In this document: piece after piece, positions 1 through 5,475 of the stretch | Layout: each line of letters starts with the position of its first letter | How positions within the stretch are numbered: position 1 is the stretch's first letter | Source: an uncultured Geobacteraceae bacterium | GTDB lineage: Bacteria; Desulfobacterota; Desulfuromonadia; Geobacterales; Pseudopelobacteraceae | NCBI GenBank assembly: GCA_903879825.1 | Contig: CAIRND010000149.1 | Coordinates: 1 to 9,456 of the forward strand | Direction of reading: 5' to 3' | Length of the DNA: 9,456 bases | Notes under the pieces: generated by a model | Told to the model about the DNA's origin: nothing | The model's input: only the letters and a program-made list of their open reading frames with translations | Database searches by the model: none | Position numbers and translations under genes: made by a program

Positions 1-288
1 TGCGTTTCAGAGGAAGGCTCCGAAGTGAGTCAGGCGGCATGTAAGGCCGCTCGTTTCGGGATAAGTGACGCACACCCTGACCGTGATATGCTCCCAAACA
101 ATGAATACCTCGTGAGAGAGGTAAATGACTTGCTTGGAGTTTTGGAACTCTTACAGGAATACGGTGCCCCTATTCAGGGCATTGGTGATCGTGATGCCAT
201 TGAAGCCAAGAAAGTGCGTGTCAAAAAGTTTATGGTTTACTCTCAGGAACGTGGCGCTTTGGCTAATCCCTCGACTATCGCGGTTTAA
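1..288 (+). CDS. MazG-like NTP pyrophosphohydrolase, C-terminal part (5' end outside window)
   Basis: The frame is open from the first base, so the gene begins upstream; the GTG at 25 would cut away the first metal-binding motif and is not the likely start. The translation begins CVSEEGSEVSQAACKAARFG and later reads EYLVREVNDLLGVLELLQ. EExxE followed by ExxD (EVND) is the metal-binding signature of the all-alpha NTP pyrophosphatase (MazG/MazG-like) superfamily, which hydrolyses nucleoside triphosphates to monophosphate and pyrophosphate using magnesium. The tail, with IEAKKVRVKKFMVYS, is a common ending of the small phage version. About 30 N-terminal residues are probably missing. In phages such enzymes are thought to adjust nucleotide pools; the substrate here is unknown. 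It ends just before the first operator-like region, so it probably closes an upstream transcription unit. Family call fairly sure, exact activity not. Confidence 0.7.
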   Translation, partial: CVSEEGSEVSQAACKAARFGISDAHPDRDMLPNNEYLVREVNDLLGVLELLQEYGAPIQGIGDRDAIEAKKVRVKKFMVYSQERGALANPSTIAV

Positions 289-309
289 TTTATCCTTGCA
301 AGGATATTT
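286..309. repeat. Upstream copy of a 24-base inverted repeat pair
   Basis: This 24-base element matches the reverse complement of 8174-8197 at 23 of 24 positions. It starts on the stop codon of the MazG-like gene and contains the 16-base palindrome at 291-306. The two copies face each other across a block of about 7.9 kb. Seen directly; a role as shared regulatory DNA is inferred. Confidence 0.8.
291..306. promoter_or_regulatory. Palindromic operator-like site, copy 1
   Basis: TATCCTTGCAAGGATA is a perfect 16-base palindrome in the gap after the MazG-like gene. The same TATCCTTnnAAGGATA pattern recurs at 2918-2933, 3165-3180 and 8177-8192 with at most one mismatch. Perfect dyad symmetry with two sites between genes fits a dimeric DNA-binding regulator. 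The binding protein is not identified. Confidence 0.6.
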
Positions 310-341
310 ATTGTTGATTTAAGGATATTTCCGTGATAGTT
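300..341. promoter_or_regulatory. Spaced half-sites and GTGATAGT element downstream of operator copy 1
   Basis: AAGGATATTT occurs at 300-309 and again at 321-330, exactly 21 bases apart, about two turns of DNA, so both would face the same side of the helix. It is followed by TCCGTGATAGT at 330-340, whose reverse complement ACTATCACGGA lies at 8204-8214 beside the other operator. GACTATCGCGG at 272-282 forms a partner arm on the left, giving a larger imperfect dyad centred near the palindrome. No convincing sigma70 promoter could be read here. Confidence 0.45.
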
Positions 342-361
342 GTTCATCATAATTCAATATC

Positions 362-381
362 AAGCAACGTGCCGGTTGCTT
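362..381 (+). other. Short perfect hairpin in the leader
   Basis: AAGCAAC (362-368) and GTTGCTT (375-381) form a perfect 7-base-pair stem with a 6-base loop. The following TTCAGATTTC is only weakly U-rich, so this is at best a poor terminator. A second small stem, CATGG (390-394) with CCATG (401-405), follows directly. Confidence 0.45.
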
Positions 382-408
382 TCAGATTTCATGGTGTATG
401 CCATGGAT

Positions 409-460
409 AACAATAACCCCATTGAGGCCCGGCACGGCTTCTCTGGGGTTATTTGTTTCA
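409..460 (+). terminator. Long hairpin, probable intrinsic terminator or attenuator
   Basis: AACAATAACCCC (409-420) pairs with 445-457 through 12 base pairs with one bulged T, and inside it GAGGCC (424-429) pairs with GGCTTC (436-441). The 3' side ends in TTATTTGTTT. The shape fits a Rho-independent terminator with an unusually long, interrupted stem, ending about 40 bases before the replication gene. It could close the upstream unit or act as an attenuator in the leader of the replication genes. The U tract is imperfect. Confidence 0.5.
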
Positions 461-499
461 AGCATAGTGACATTTTATTAGTGACAGCAGGAGCATCAA

Positions 500-1327
500 G
501 TGGCCCGTCCTAAAAAATCTACAGTTGATTATTTCCCACACGACACAACACATGGATCGACTATGCAAGTGTTGGAATCCAAGTGGGGAAACAACGGCTA
601 CGCTTTCTGGTTCAAGCTTTTAGAACTGCTTGGTAGCCACGATAACCATTATATAGACTGTCGTAAACCCGCAGAATGGGAGTTTATGACGGCAAAAACT
701 CTTTTGGATGATGAAACGGCCAGTAATATCCTCCAGATGTTGTCAAAACTCGAAGCCATAGACAGCTATTTATGGATGAACCACAAGGTAATCTTTTGCC
801 CTAAATTCTTGTCCAGAATAGAGGACGCTTACCGGCGCAGAAAAGAGAGCTTTCCAACTCTCGAAAAGGTTTATTCCATCATTAATGTCTCTTTTGGCGA
901 GTTAATGACGGCAGAAACCCCGCAGAATGATGTTAATGACGGAATTAGTACGGAAAGGGAAAGGGAAAGGGAAAGGGAAAGGGAAAGTAAAGTAATTACA
1001 CCCCCTGCCAGAATGACACTCAAAAATATCCGCGACAGCTTCCGTGAAATCATCGGAGTTGAATTAGGTGGTGGTGTCAATCAGTCTCTTTCTGAAATCG
1101 GGATGACCTACACTCCTGAAACTATCAACTTTGCTTTACTGGCAACCAGTACACGCACTCCAAAACCTACAAACCCGTTTATGTATTTCAAATCAATTCT
1201 GGAAGGCAAAAATAATGGACACAGCGAAAGCTCAGGAAAAAGCAACAACGGAAAGCCTTCATACGATTCTTGCGAGAATAGGGACTATAGCGCCGGAGAA
1301 GTCTTTGACAGAAGCGATAAGTGGTGA
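500..1327 (+). CDS. Phage replication protein, DUF4373 (Lin1244/Lin1753-like N-terminal domain)
   Basis: The protein starts at GTG 500, 7 bases after AGGAG (488-492), and has 275 residues. Its N-terminus, ARPKKSTVDYFPHD followed by LESKWGNNGYAFWFKLLELL, matches the DUF4373 winged-helix-like domain common in phage replication initiators. The next part (LLDDETASNILQMLSKL, LSRIEDAYRRRKE) fits the rest of that domain. Residues about 152-162 are an Arg-Glu repeat encoded by a hexanucleotide tract, which forms a highly charged linker. The C-terminal third (ITPPARMTLKNIRDSF onward) is less clear and may be a DnaD-like or loader-contacting module; this is inference. The gene is followed by, and overlaps, a DnaC-type helicase loader, the order seen in many phage replication modules. 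Likely role: binds the phage origin and recruits the loader. No catalytic motif is expected. Confidence 0.72.
   Translation: MARPKKSTVDYFPHDTTHGSTMQVLESKWGNNGYAFWFKLLELLGSHDNHYIDCRKPAEWEFMTAKTLLDDETASNILQMLSKLEAIDSYLWMNHKVIFCPKFLSRIEDAYRRRKESFPTLEKVYSIINVSFGELMTAETPQNDVNDGISTERERERERERESKVITPPARMTLKNIRDSFREIIGVELGGGVNQSLSEIGMTYTPETINFALLATSTRTPKPTNPFMYFKSILEGKNNGHSESSGKSNNGKPSYDSCENRDYSAGEVFDRSDKW
952..987 (+). repeat. (GGAAAG)6 hexanucleotide microsatellite
   Basis: Six perfect tandem GGAAAG units lie inside the replication gene. Because the unit is two codons, gain or loss of copies changes the Arg-Glu linker length without shifting frame. One strand is all purine, the other all pyrimidine. 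Confidence 0.95.
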
Positions 1328-2000
1328 AGAGTCTGAGTTTTGTGAAGTTCATCATTCAGAACTTCCGTGTTCTGTCTGTCAACTGTTGGAAGCGGATCGA
1401 GTGAAAGCCAAGCAGGCGGTTGTTGCCCGGTTGATGCCGAATGCTCAGATAGGCAAACGCTATCATAACATGACCTTTCCTGACTACAAACCGACTTGCA
1501 AAGAATCGACTGATATAAAAACTCGCTGCGTACGTTATTCAGAAACATTCAAAAACAGACTGGAAAATTGCGATTCAATCTTGATGCTGGGTAAACCTGG
1601 CACCGGTAAAAATATGTTAGCGGCCTGTATTTGCCGCTCAATCATGGAACAAGGTTTCACTGCCCTGCATACGACGGCAATCAAGCTTGTCCGTGCAATC
1701 AAGGGAGCATGGCATAAGGATAGTGAACAGACTGAGCAGGAAGTTATTAACTCTTTCCTGATTCCTGATCTGCTGGTTATTGACGAAATAGGCGTTCAAT
1801 TCGGCAGTGATACCGAAAAGCTGTTTTTGACTGAAATAGTGATCGACCGCCACGAGAACATGCGTCCGACGATTCTGCTATCAAACCTCTCATTGCCGGA
1901 AATTGAAACGTACATCGGGTTACGCGCCATTGACCGGTTTTATGAGGGAGACAGCGCAATCATGACATTCACATGGGAAAGCTGGAGGCGGAGAAAATGA
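1215..2000 (+). CDS. dnaC: DnaC-type replicative helicase loader (AAA+ ATPase)
   Basis: The protein has 261 residues from ATG 1215, which follows GGAAGG at 1200-1205. It holds a Walker A loop GKPGTGKN (about 126-133), identical to that of E. coli DnaC including the unusual final Asn, Walker B LLVIDEIGVQ (186-195), a sensor I region ILLSNLS (220-226) and an Arg-bearing tail with IDRFYEGDSAIMTFTWESWRRR. A Cys/His knuckle, CEVHHSELPCSVC (43-55), precedes the ATPase domain, as in many phage relatives. DnaC proteins hold the hexameric DnaB helicase open and place it on single-stranded DNA, here presumably with the protein encoded just upstream. The start overlaps the upstream gene by 113 bases; a TTG at 1305, with GGAG 6 bases ahead, would leave a 231-residue protein that keeps all motifs and cuts the overlap to 23 bases. 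Family call is strong, the start is open. Confidence 0.88.
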   Translation: MDTAKAQEKATTESLHTILARIGTIAPEKSLTEAISGEESEFCEVHHSELPCSVCQLLEADRVKAKQAVVARLMPNAQIGKRYHNMTFPDYKPTCKESTDIKTRCVRYSETFKNRLENCDSILMLGKPGTGKNMLAACICRSIMEQGFTALHTTAIKLVRAIKGAWHKDSEQTEQEVINSFLIPDLLVIDEIGVQFGSDTEKLFLTEIVIDRHENMRPTILLSNLSLPEIETYIGLRAIDRFYEGDSAIMTFTWESWRRRK

Positions 2001-2056
2001 GTGCAGTCACCTTTGAAGAGAAGCAGGCACTTATGGAAGAATGGAGAAAGAAATGA
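1997..2056 (+). CDS. 19-residue mini-cistron between dnaC and the next gene
   Basis: ATG at 1997 overlaps the TGA of the loader gene (ATGA), and its own TGA at 2054-2056 overlaps the ATG of the following gene (ATGA at 2053). GGAGGCGGAG lies just upstream. The predicted peptide is MSAVTFEEKQALMEEWRKK, a charged, helix-forming sequence. Overlap at both ends is the arrangement used throughout this operon, which argues for translation, but the frame is short. It may simply pass ribosomes on to the next gene. No family recognised. Confidence 0.5.
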   Translation: MSAVTFEEKQALMEEWRKK

Positions 2057-2379
2057 GACACGTAAAAGCTTGTGAATATGTCCGGCAATATTACGGTGTA
2101 CCTGCTGAAATTGGGCGCAAGGTCGTAGCTTATGGGCACCCCGGAATTATTACGGCAGATCGCGGCAATTACATCGGTATCACTCTGGACGTACAGAAGC
2201 CGGGTACTATCAGCAACTATCATCCGGTTGATGGTATCGAATATGGGGAGATGGGCACTGTTCGAAAAATGACCAGGTCACAGCAGCGCTACCATGATTA
2301 TCAACGTGTCGCCGATTGCTACGAAAGTTTCTATCATTATCTGAAATGCAAAGAAGAAGAGCGGAGATACAGTTTATAG
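2053..2379 (+). CDS. Conserved phage protein of unknown function
   Basis: I choose ATG 2053 because GGAGAAAGAA (2043-2052) serves as its ribosome binding site and it overlaps the preceding stop; an in-frame ATG at 2041 would place the site inside the gene. The product has 108 residues. The stretch CEYVRQYYGVPAEIGRKVVA, then HPGIITADRGNYIGITLD, then YGEMGTVRKMTRSQQRYHDY is the conserved core of a small phage protein family that I recognise by pattern but cannot name. The first half looks like a small beta-barrel (Gly- and Val-rich with an ADRGxYIG turn), the second half is helical and rich in Tyr, Arg and Glu. No catalytic motif, signal peptide or membrane segment is seen. Its place after the helicase loader suggests an early function. 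Confidence 0.65.
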   Translation: MRHVKACEYVRQYYGVPAEIGRKVVAYGHPGIITADRGNYIGITLDVQKPGTISNYHPVDGIEYGEMGTVRKMTRSQQRYHDYQRVADCYESFYHYLKCKEEERRYSL

Positions 2380-2409
2380 GCATAAACAATTAAAGTGGGG
2401 GAGAAAGAA

Positions 2410-2667
2410 ATGATTGCACCAAAACTAAGATGTGACAACGAGAAATGTGACTGGGAGCATCAATCTGAATCATTAAAAGAAGCGGCTACATGGTTTCAGA
2501 AAAAATGCCCGAAGTGCAATGAATCTGAAATTGTGAATGTTGCTGACTTGATGGTATTAGCTCAACTTCAGGGTTTGGAAATATTTGGTATAGCAGGAGA
2601 ACCCGGCGCAGATTTGGGAGCTGAAACGGTAGGCCTGTTGTTCGATACCCGGATGTTGCGAGGGTGA
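2410..2667 (+). CDS. Small zinc-ribbon protein, unknown function
   Basis: ATG 2410 follows GGGGGAG (2397-2403) at 6 bases, better than an in-frame GTG at 2395 that would bury this site. The product has 85 residues. CDNEKC near residue 8 and CPKC near residue 34 form a Cys4 pair (CX4C, CX2C) separated by a WEHQSESLKEAATWFQKK segment, typical of phage zinc ribbons. The rest, LMVLAQLQGLEIFGIAGEPGADLG, is uncharged and Gly-rich with no recognised motif. The stop overlaps the next start (GTGA at 2664). A nucleic-acid or protein contact role is plausible but not shown. Confidence 0.65.
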   Translation: MIAPKLRCDNEKCDWEHQSESLKEAATWFQKKCPKCNESEIVNVADLMVLAQLQGLEIFGIAGEPGADLGAETVGLLFDTRMLRG

Positions 2668-2879
2668 AAGATAACTTCTTAGGTTCACCGGATCAGTGGG
2701 AAGCGCGGGCGGAAAGAATGGCGATAATGATGTTTGACGGGAAAGTGCCGGAGATTGAGGCTGAAGAGTTATGCAACTCGAAACCGAACCTATACGGAAA
2801 GATTGTTCAAAAGCAGGGCACACAGTCAGACCTATTCAGTACGCCAGAATCACCAGCAAGCTCCAGGGGGGCTTTATAA
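2664..2879 (+). CDS. Small phage protein with ERxAIMxFDGxxxxxEAE motif
   Basis: The start is taken as GTG 2664, overlapping the previous stop as its neighbours do; the product has 71 residues. An ATG at 2718 is an alternative but would begin inside the conserved part. The segment ERMAIMMFDGKVPEIEAEEL matches a short motif that recurs in small phage proteins and at the ends of some phage replication proteins, thought to be a docking helix pair. The C-terminal 25 residues (QSDLFSTPESPASSRGAL) look disordered. Function is unknown. The next gene starts one base after the stop. Confidence 0.55.
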   Translation: MKDNFLGSPDQWEARAERMAIMMFDGKVPEIEAEELCNSKPNLYGKIVQKQGTQSDLFSTPESPASSRGAL

Positions 2880-2880
2880 G

Positions 2881-3213
2881 ATGGAATCAATACCACTCAC
2901 AGGGGCAAGACAGGGAATATCCTTTAAAGGATCAAATTTCAAGCGCGTGACTCCCCGTGACGAGAAGTACCGCGACTGGGTTAAAACCCTTCCGTGCCTG
3001 GAATGCATGAAACCGGCTCCAAGTGAGGCGCACCATACGGAAACGGGTGGTATCGGTATCAAAGGTTCTGATTATTCCTGTGTACCGCTCTGTCTGAATC
3101 ACCATGCCGAATGGCACAACACTAAGGGGAAACGTGGTGGGCTTGGCATTGACGCGCTCGAAAGTATCCTTTCAAGGTTAAAAGCCTGCTATTCGGGGAT
3201 AATTAAAAAGTGA
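2881..3213 (+). CDS. HNH-type nuclease, DUF968/Ref-like
   Basis: ATG 2881 follows AGGGGGG (2865-2871) and gives 110 residues; longer in-frame extension upstream lies in the coding region of the preceding gene and is rejected. The ordered motif C39xxC42, EAHH (49-52), KGSD (61-64), VPLC (68-71), HHAEWH (74-79) is that of HNH endonucleases of the DUF968 / phage P1 Ref type, with paired Cys binding structural zinc and the His cluster binding the catalytic metal. Ref cuts DNA within RecA filaments; other relatives are untested. Two operator-like palindromes (2918-2933 and 3165-3180) lie inside this gene near its start and end. The stop overlaps the PP-loop gene start (GTGA). Confidence 0.75.
   Translation: MESIPLTGARQGISFKGSNFKRVTPRDEKYRDWVKTLPCLECMKPAPSEAHHTETGGIGIKGSDYSCVPLCLNHHAEWHNTKGKRGGLGIDALESILSRLKACYSGIIKK
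2918..2933. promoter_or_regulatory. Operator-like palindrome, copy 2 (inside HNH gene)
   Basis: TATCCTTTAAAGGATC matches TATCCTTnnAAGGATA at all but the last base. It lies 37 bases into the HNH coding region. An intragenic copy could act as a roadblock or a remote binding site for the same regulator; this is inference. Confidence 0.4.
3165..3180. promoter_or_regulatory. Operator-like palindrome, copy 3 (inside HNH gene)
   Basis: TATCCTTTCAAGGTTA has one mismatch to the palindrome and shares its central bases with the reverse complement of the copy at 8177-8192. It lies 247 bases after copy 2 and about 45 bases before the PP-loop gene start. Confidence 0.4.
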
Positions 3214-4070
3214 AAGCCATAACCGAACAGCAGTTACGTACCATGTTTCTGAGACAGAGACAGGGGCTACCACTTCACTTGAAAATCAAAATGAGTATCA
3301 GACGCATTATCAACTGGTATGAGCATTTTGACGGCAAGGTTTATGTCTCTCTTGGCGGAAAAGATTCACATGCTCTTTTACATTTAGTGAGGTCGATTTA
3401 CCCAGACGTTGAAGCAGTTTTTGTCGATACCGGCCTCGAATATCCTGAAGTCAAAGAGCTGAATACCAGAACTCAGAACGTCACAACCTTGAAACCGGAT
3501 ATGCAGTTTAAGAAAGTCATCGAGAAGTATGGTTGGCCGGTAATCTCAAAGAAGATGGCTCAGTATATTTCTGAGATTCAGAACCCGACAGATCGAAACA
3601 AAAACACGGTGATGGTCAGAACAACCGGATACCGGACAGATGGCACTCATAGCCCTATGTCGAAGATCAGCGACAAATGGCTTTACCTGAAAGATGCACC
3701 GTTCAAGGTAAGTCACAAATGCTGCAAGGTCATGAAGGTTAACCCCCTTCGCAAATTTGCAGCACAGCGCGGATTGTCTCCAATTATCGGGACAACATCG
3801 GATGAATCAGGAGCGAGAGAGCATAACTGGATTCGATACGGCTGTAATTCGTATTCAAATAACTTTCCGGTATCGACTCCTATCATCTTTTGGACTGAGC
3901 AGGACGTTCTCCAGTACATAAAGCTGAATAATATTGAAGTTGCTGGCTGTTATGGCGAGCTACAAGAGGCCAACGGGGGGGGCTACGCTTCACAGGATGT
4001 CAACGTACTGGCTGCATGTTCTGCTTGTTTGGTGTTCATCTCGAAAAAGGTCAAAACCGGTTTCAAATGA
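3210..4070 (+). CDS. PAPS reductase-like PP-loop enzyme, main part, frame broken at a G8 run
   Basis: The product starts at GTG 3210, overlapping the HNH stop. It belongs to the phage phosphoadenosine-phosphosulfate-reductase-like family: PP-loop YVSLGGKDSHALL (45-57), VFVDTGLEYPEV (70-81), YGWPVISKK (107-115), APFKVSHKCCKVMK (163-176), PIIGTTSDES (191-200) and FWTEQDVLQYI (227-237). Such enzymes bind ATP and use adenylation or sulfur chemistry; phage substrates are unknown. After residue 255 the frame enters a run of eight G (3975-3982) and continues with non-family sequence to a TGA at 4070. The missing C-terminus, including RTGCMFC, is intact in the -1 frame to 4198. So this is a sequencing indel, a recent mutation, a phase-variable tract, or ribosomal or transcriptional slippage. 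The PP-loop has Leu where SGGxDS usually has its first Ser. Family sure, integrity unsure. Confidence 0.8.
   Translation: MKAITEQQLRTMFLRQRQGLPLHLKIKMSIRRIINWYEHFDGKVYVSLGGKDSHALLHLVRSIYPDVEAVFVDTGLEYPEVKELNTRTQNVTTLKPDMQFKKVIEKYGWPVISKKMAQYISEIQNPTDRNKNTVMVRTTGYRTDGTHSPMSKISDKWLYLKDAPFKVSHKCCKVMKVNPLRKFAAQRGLSPIIGTTSDESGAREHNWIRYGCNSYSNNFPVSTPIIFWTEQDVLQYIKLNNIEVAGCYGELQEANGGGYASQDVNVLAACSACLVFISKKVKTGFK
3975..3982 (+). repeat. G8 homopolymer at the frame break
   Basis: Eight consecutive G encode part of a Gly-Gly-Gly stretch. In the 0 frame the codons are GGG GGG GGC, so G-GGG-GGC is available as a -1 slippery heptamer. Family-like sequence switches to the -1 frame exactly here. Confidence 0.95.
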
Positions 4071-4198
4071 TGCAGCAGACGCACCCGCAATACTGGGAAT
4101 ACTGCATGTTCAACCTGGGGGCTGCTGAGGTTATGGATTACATCAAGGTTTCATATCGAAGCGACGAAGATTCAGACGGCCAAAGGAATTTATTTTGA
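3983..4198 (+). pseudogene. C-terminal part of the PAPS reductase-like enzyme in the -1 frame
   Basis: From CTA 3983 the -1 frame reads LRFTGCQRTGCMFCLFGVHL, then NRFQMMQQTHPQYWEYCMFNLGAAEVMDYI, which is the expected C-terminal end of the phage PAPS-reductase-like family, including the GCMFC cysteine pair. Joined to the preceding frame through the G8 run it gives about 330 residues. The TGA at 4196-4198 overlaps the TTG start of the next gene, the same stop/start overlap used by neighbouring genes, which supports this as the true gene end. It has no convincing independent start; an ATG at 4016 would begin in the middle of the GCMFC motif. Listed as a fragment because no uninterrupted frame joins the halves. 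Confidence 0.75.
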
Positions 4199-5043
4199 AA
4201 ACACCTGAATGGCCCGGAAAGCCTGTTACGTGGCAGGGGGAAGCGGGGGGGGGTAGAACCCTATTCATGTCGATCCCCTTCACTTGGAACCTTGTTGAAG
4301 CAAGAGAGTTTTTGAGTCATCCAAATATGTTTTGGGAAAGTGCCATAGTTGGTGGCCCAGCCGTTAAATTGATGCCTGATTTTTTCAAAGGACTGGACTG
4401 TGTAACTGTTCAAGATGAAATGCCGGGGGTTCTTCAGAGAGTAAACCCTATGGCGACTCGAACAACTGAAGGATGCACAAGAAAGTGCGGTTTTTGTGGA
4501 ATAGGAAAAGGGGCGATTGAGCCAGGCGGTATGAAATTGCTGGAGACGTGGCCTGATTTGCCGGTGATCTGTGACAATAACATTCTTGCGGCACCCCAAC
4601 ATCACTTCGACAAGGTTTGTGATCGGCTTGAAAAACACGGTTGGGCTGATTTCAATCAAGGGCTTGATGCACGTATCTTGAATATTTACCACGCGGAGAG
4701 GTTCAAGAGAATCGGTAGGCCGGTACTCAGGCTTGCACTGGATCATCAAGGGATGATGGATGAATGGGGAAACGCTTACAGCACATTGCTCTCAGTGAAA
4801 GTCCCAAAAAAGTTGATTCACTCCTATGCACTGGTTGGATTTATGACCGGCCCTGAAGAAGCTTGGCAGCGCTGTGAATGGATTGAGAAGCACAACATCA
4901 ACGTACTACCAATGTGGTATCACGCGCTTGATTGCTTGACCCACAACCAAGTAAGCGAAGAGCAGGAAGCATGGGGATGGACTGACTTTGAGCGAAGAAG
5001 GCTGATGCAGTGGTTTTGGAAGCGAAAGAAGGTAGTCAGATGA
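4195..5043 (+). CDS. Radical SAM enzyme, phage type
   Basis: TTG 4195 follows AAGGAA (4182-4187) at 7 bases and overlaps the stop of the preceding gene. The product has 282 residues. CTRKCGFC (94-101) is the CX3CX2C motif that binds the [4Fe-4S] cluster which cleaves S-adenosylmethionine into the 5'-deoxyadenosyl radical. Around it, LFMSIPFTWNLVEAREFL (23-40) and the later VICDNNILAAP, FNQGLDARILN and YALVGFMTGPEEAW fit the radical SAM barrel of a phage family. Residues 18-20 fall in a nine-G run that is in phase here. It sits between the PP-loop enzyme and DUF1064, so a joint pathway acting on nucleic acid or nucleotide is plausible. The substrate is unknown. Ends with ATGA overlap to the next gene. 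Confidence 0.82.
   Translation: MKTPEWPGKPVTWQGEAGGGRTLFMSIPFTWNLVEAREFLSHPNMFWESAIVGGPAVKLMPDFFKGLDCVTVQDEMPGVLQRVNPMATRTTEGCTRKCGFCGIGKGAIEPGGMKLLETWPDLPVICDNNILAAPQHHFDKVCDRLEKHGWADFNQGLDARILNIYHAERFKRIGRPVLRLALDHQGMMDEWGNAYSTLLSVKVPKKLIHSYALVGFMTGPEEAWQRCEWIEKHNINVLPMWYHALDCLTHNQVSEEQEAWGWTDFERRRLMQWFWKRKKVVR
4245..4253 (+). repeat. G9 homopolymer near the start of the radical SAM gene
   Basis: Nine consecutive G lie 50 bases into the gene and encode part of Ala-Gly-Gly-Gly. A one-base change would stop or shift the frame before the catalytic domain. It is 270 bases from the G8 run in the preceding gene. Confidence 0.95.
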
Positions 5044-5474
5044 CCTGCAAAATCGGGAGAACATACGATTCAAACCATCCGACGTGTCGCAGTTGTGAGC
5101 TTCAGGAGGTGGCGCTTTGCAGGGGTCAATTACAGGCTAAGTCCAGTAAGTACAAGTCAAAAAAGGTGGCGCTTGATGGCATTGCCTTTGACTCAAAGAA
5201 AGAAGCGGCACGGTGGTATCAGCTGAAGATTATGGAGAAGGCGGGGGCAATAAGTGACCTGCAACGTCAAGTGGTTTTTGAGCTTCAACCGGCAGCGGTG
5301 ATTAACGGCAGGAAGAAACCAAGGCTGAAATATTTAAGCGACTTTACTTATCTTGAAAACGGAAAACTGGTTGTAGAAGACGTTAAAAGCGCGGCAACAA
5401 AGAAACTTTCTACTTATCGCGTGAAGCTGCATTTAATGAAAACTATTCACAATATTGAAATCAAGGAGAGCTGA
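5040..5474 (+). CDS. DUF1064 family protein, PD-(D/E)xK-like nuclease, with extra Cys-rich N-terminus
   Basis: ATG 5040 overlaps the stop of the radical SAM gene, with AAGG (5029-5032) 7 bases ahead; the product has 144 residues. From about residue 37, SKYKSKKVALDGIAFDSKKEAARWYQLKIMEKAG...ISDLQRQVVFELQP, then LKYLSDFTY and LVVEDVKS, match the phage DUF1064 family. Its FDSKKEA, SDF and EDVK elements align with a PD-(D/E)xK nuclease core (Glu 55, Asp 101, Asp 114, Lys 116), which would cut DNA or RNA using magnesium; activity of this family is little tested. Before this core, Cys 3, 16, 19 and 27 form a possible zinc knuckle (CRSC and a lone CRG) that I do not know as a regular part of the family. 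Family sure, function inferred. Confidence 0.78.
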   Translation: MTCKIGRTYDSNHPTCRSCELQEVALCRGQLQAKSSKYKSKKVALDGIAFDSKKEAARWYQLKIMEKAGAISDLQRQVVFELQPAAVINGRKKPRLKYLSDFTYLENGKLVVEDVKSAATKKLSTYRVKLHLMKTIHNIEIKES

Positions 5475-5475
5475 A

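Noticed and set aside
125..322. 65-codon alternative frame over the MazG-like gene
   Set aside because: It is out of frame with the EExxE/ExxD motifs and has no family resemblance.
465..486. TAGTGACA direct repeat at 14-base spacing (465-472, 479-486) as origin iterons
   Set aside because: Only two copies of an 8-base word are present, too little to support iterons.
2734..2880. N-terminal extension of the HNH nuclease
   Set aside because: The added residues overlap the previous gene in another frame and look unlike protein; ATG 2881 has its own ribosome binding site and the HNH family fits from there.
3934..4128. Independent small gene in the third frame across the frame break of the PP-loop gene
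   Set aside because: The translation is unlike any known family and is explained as an overlap shadow; the -1 frame carries the expected C-terminus.
4261..4749. 162-codon open frame on the minus strand
   Set aside because: It is antisense to the radical SAM gene, shows no family motif and no ribosome binding site, and disagrees with the single-strand gene layout.
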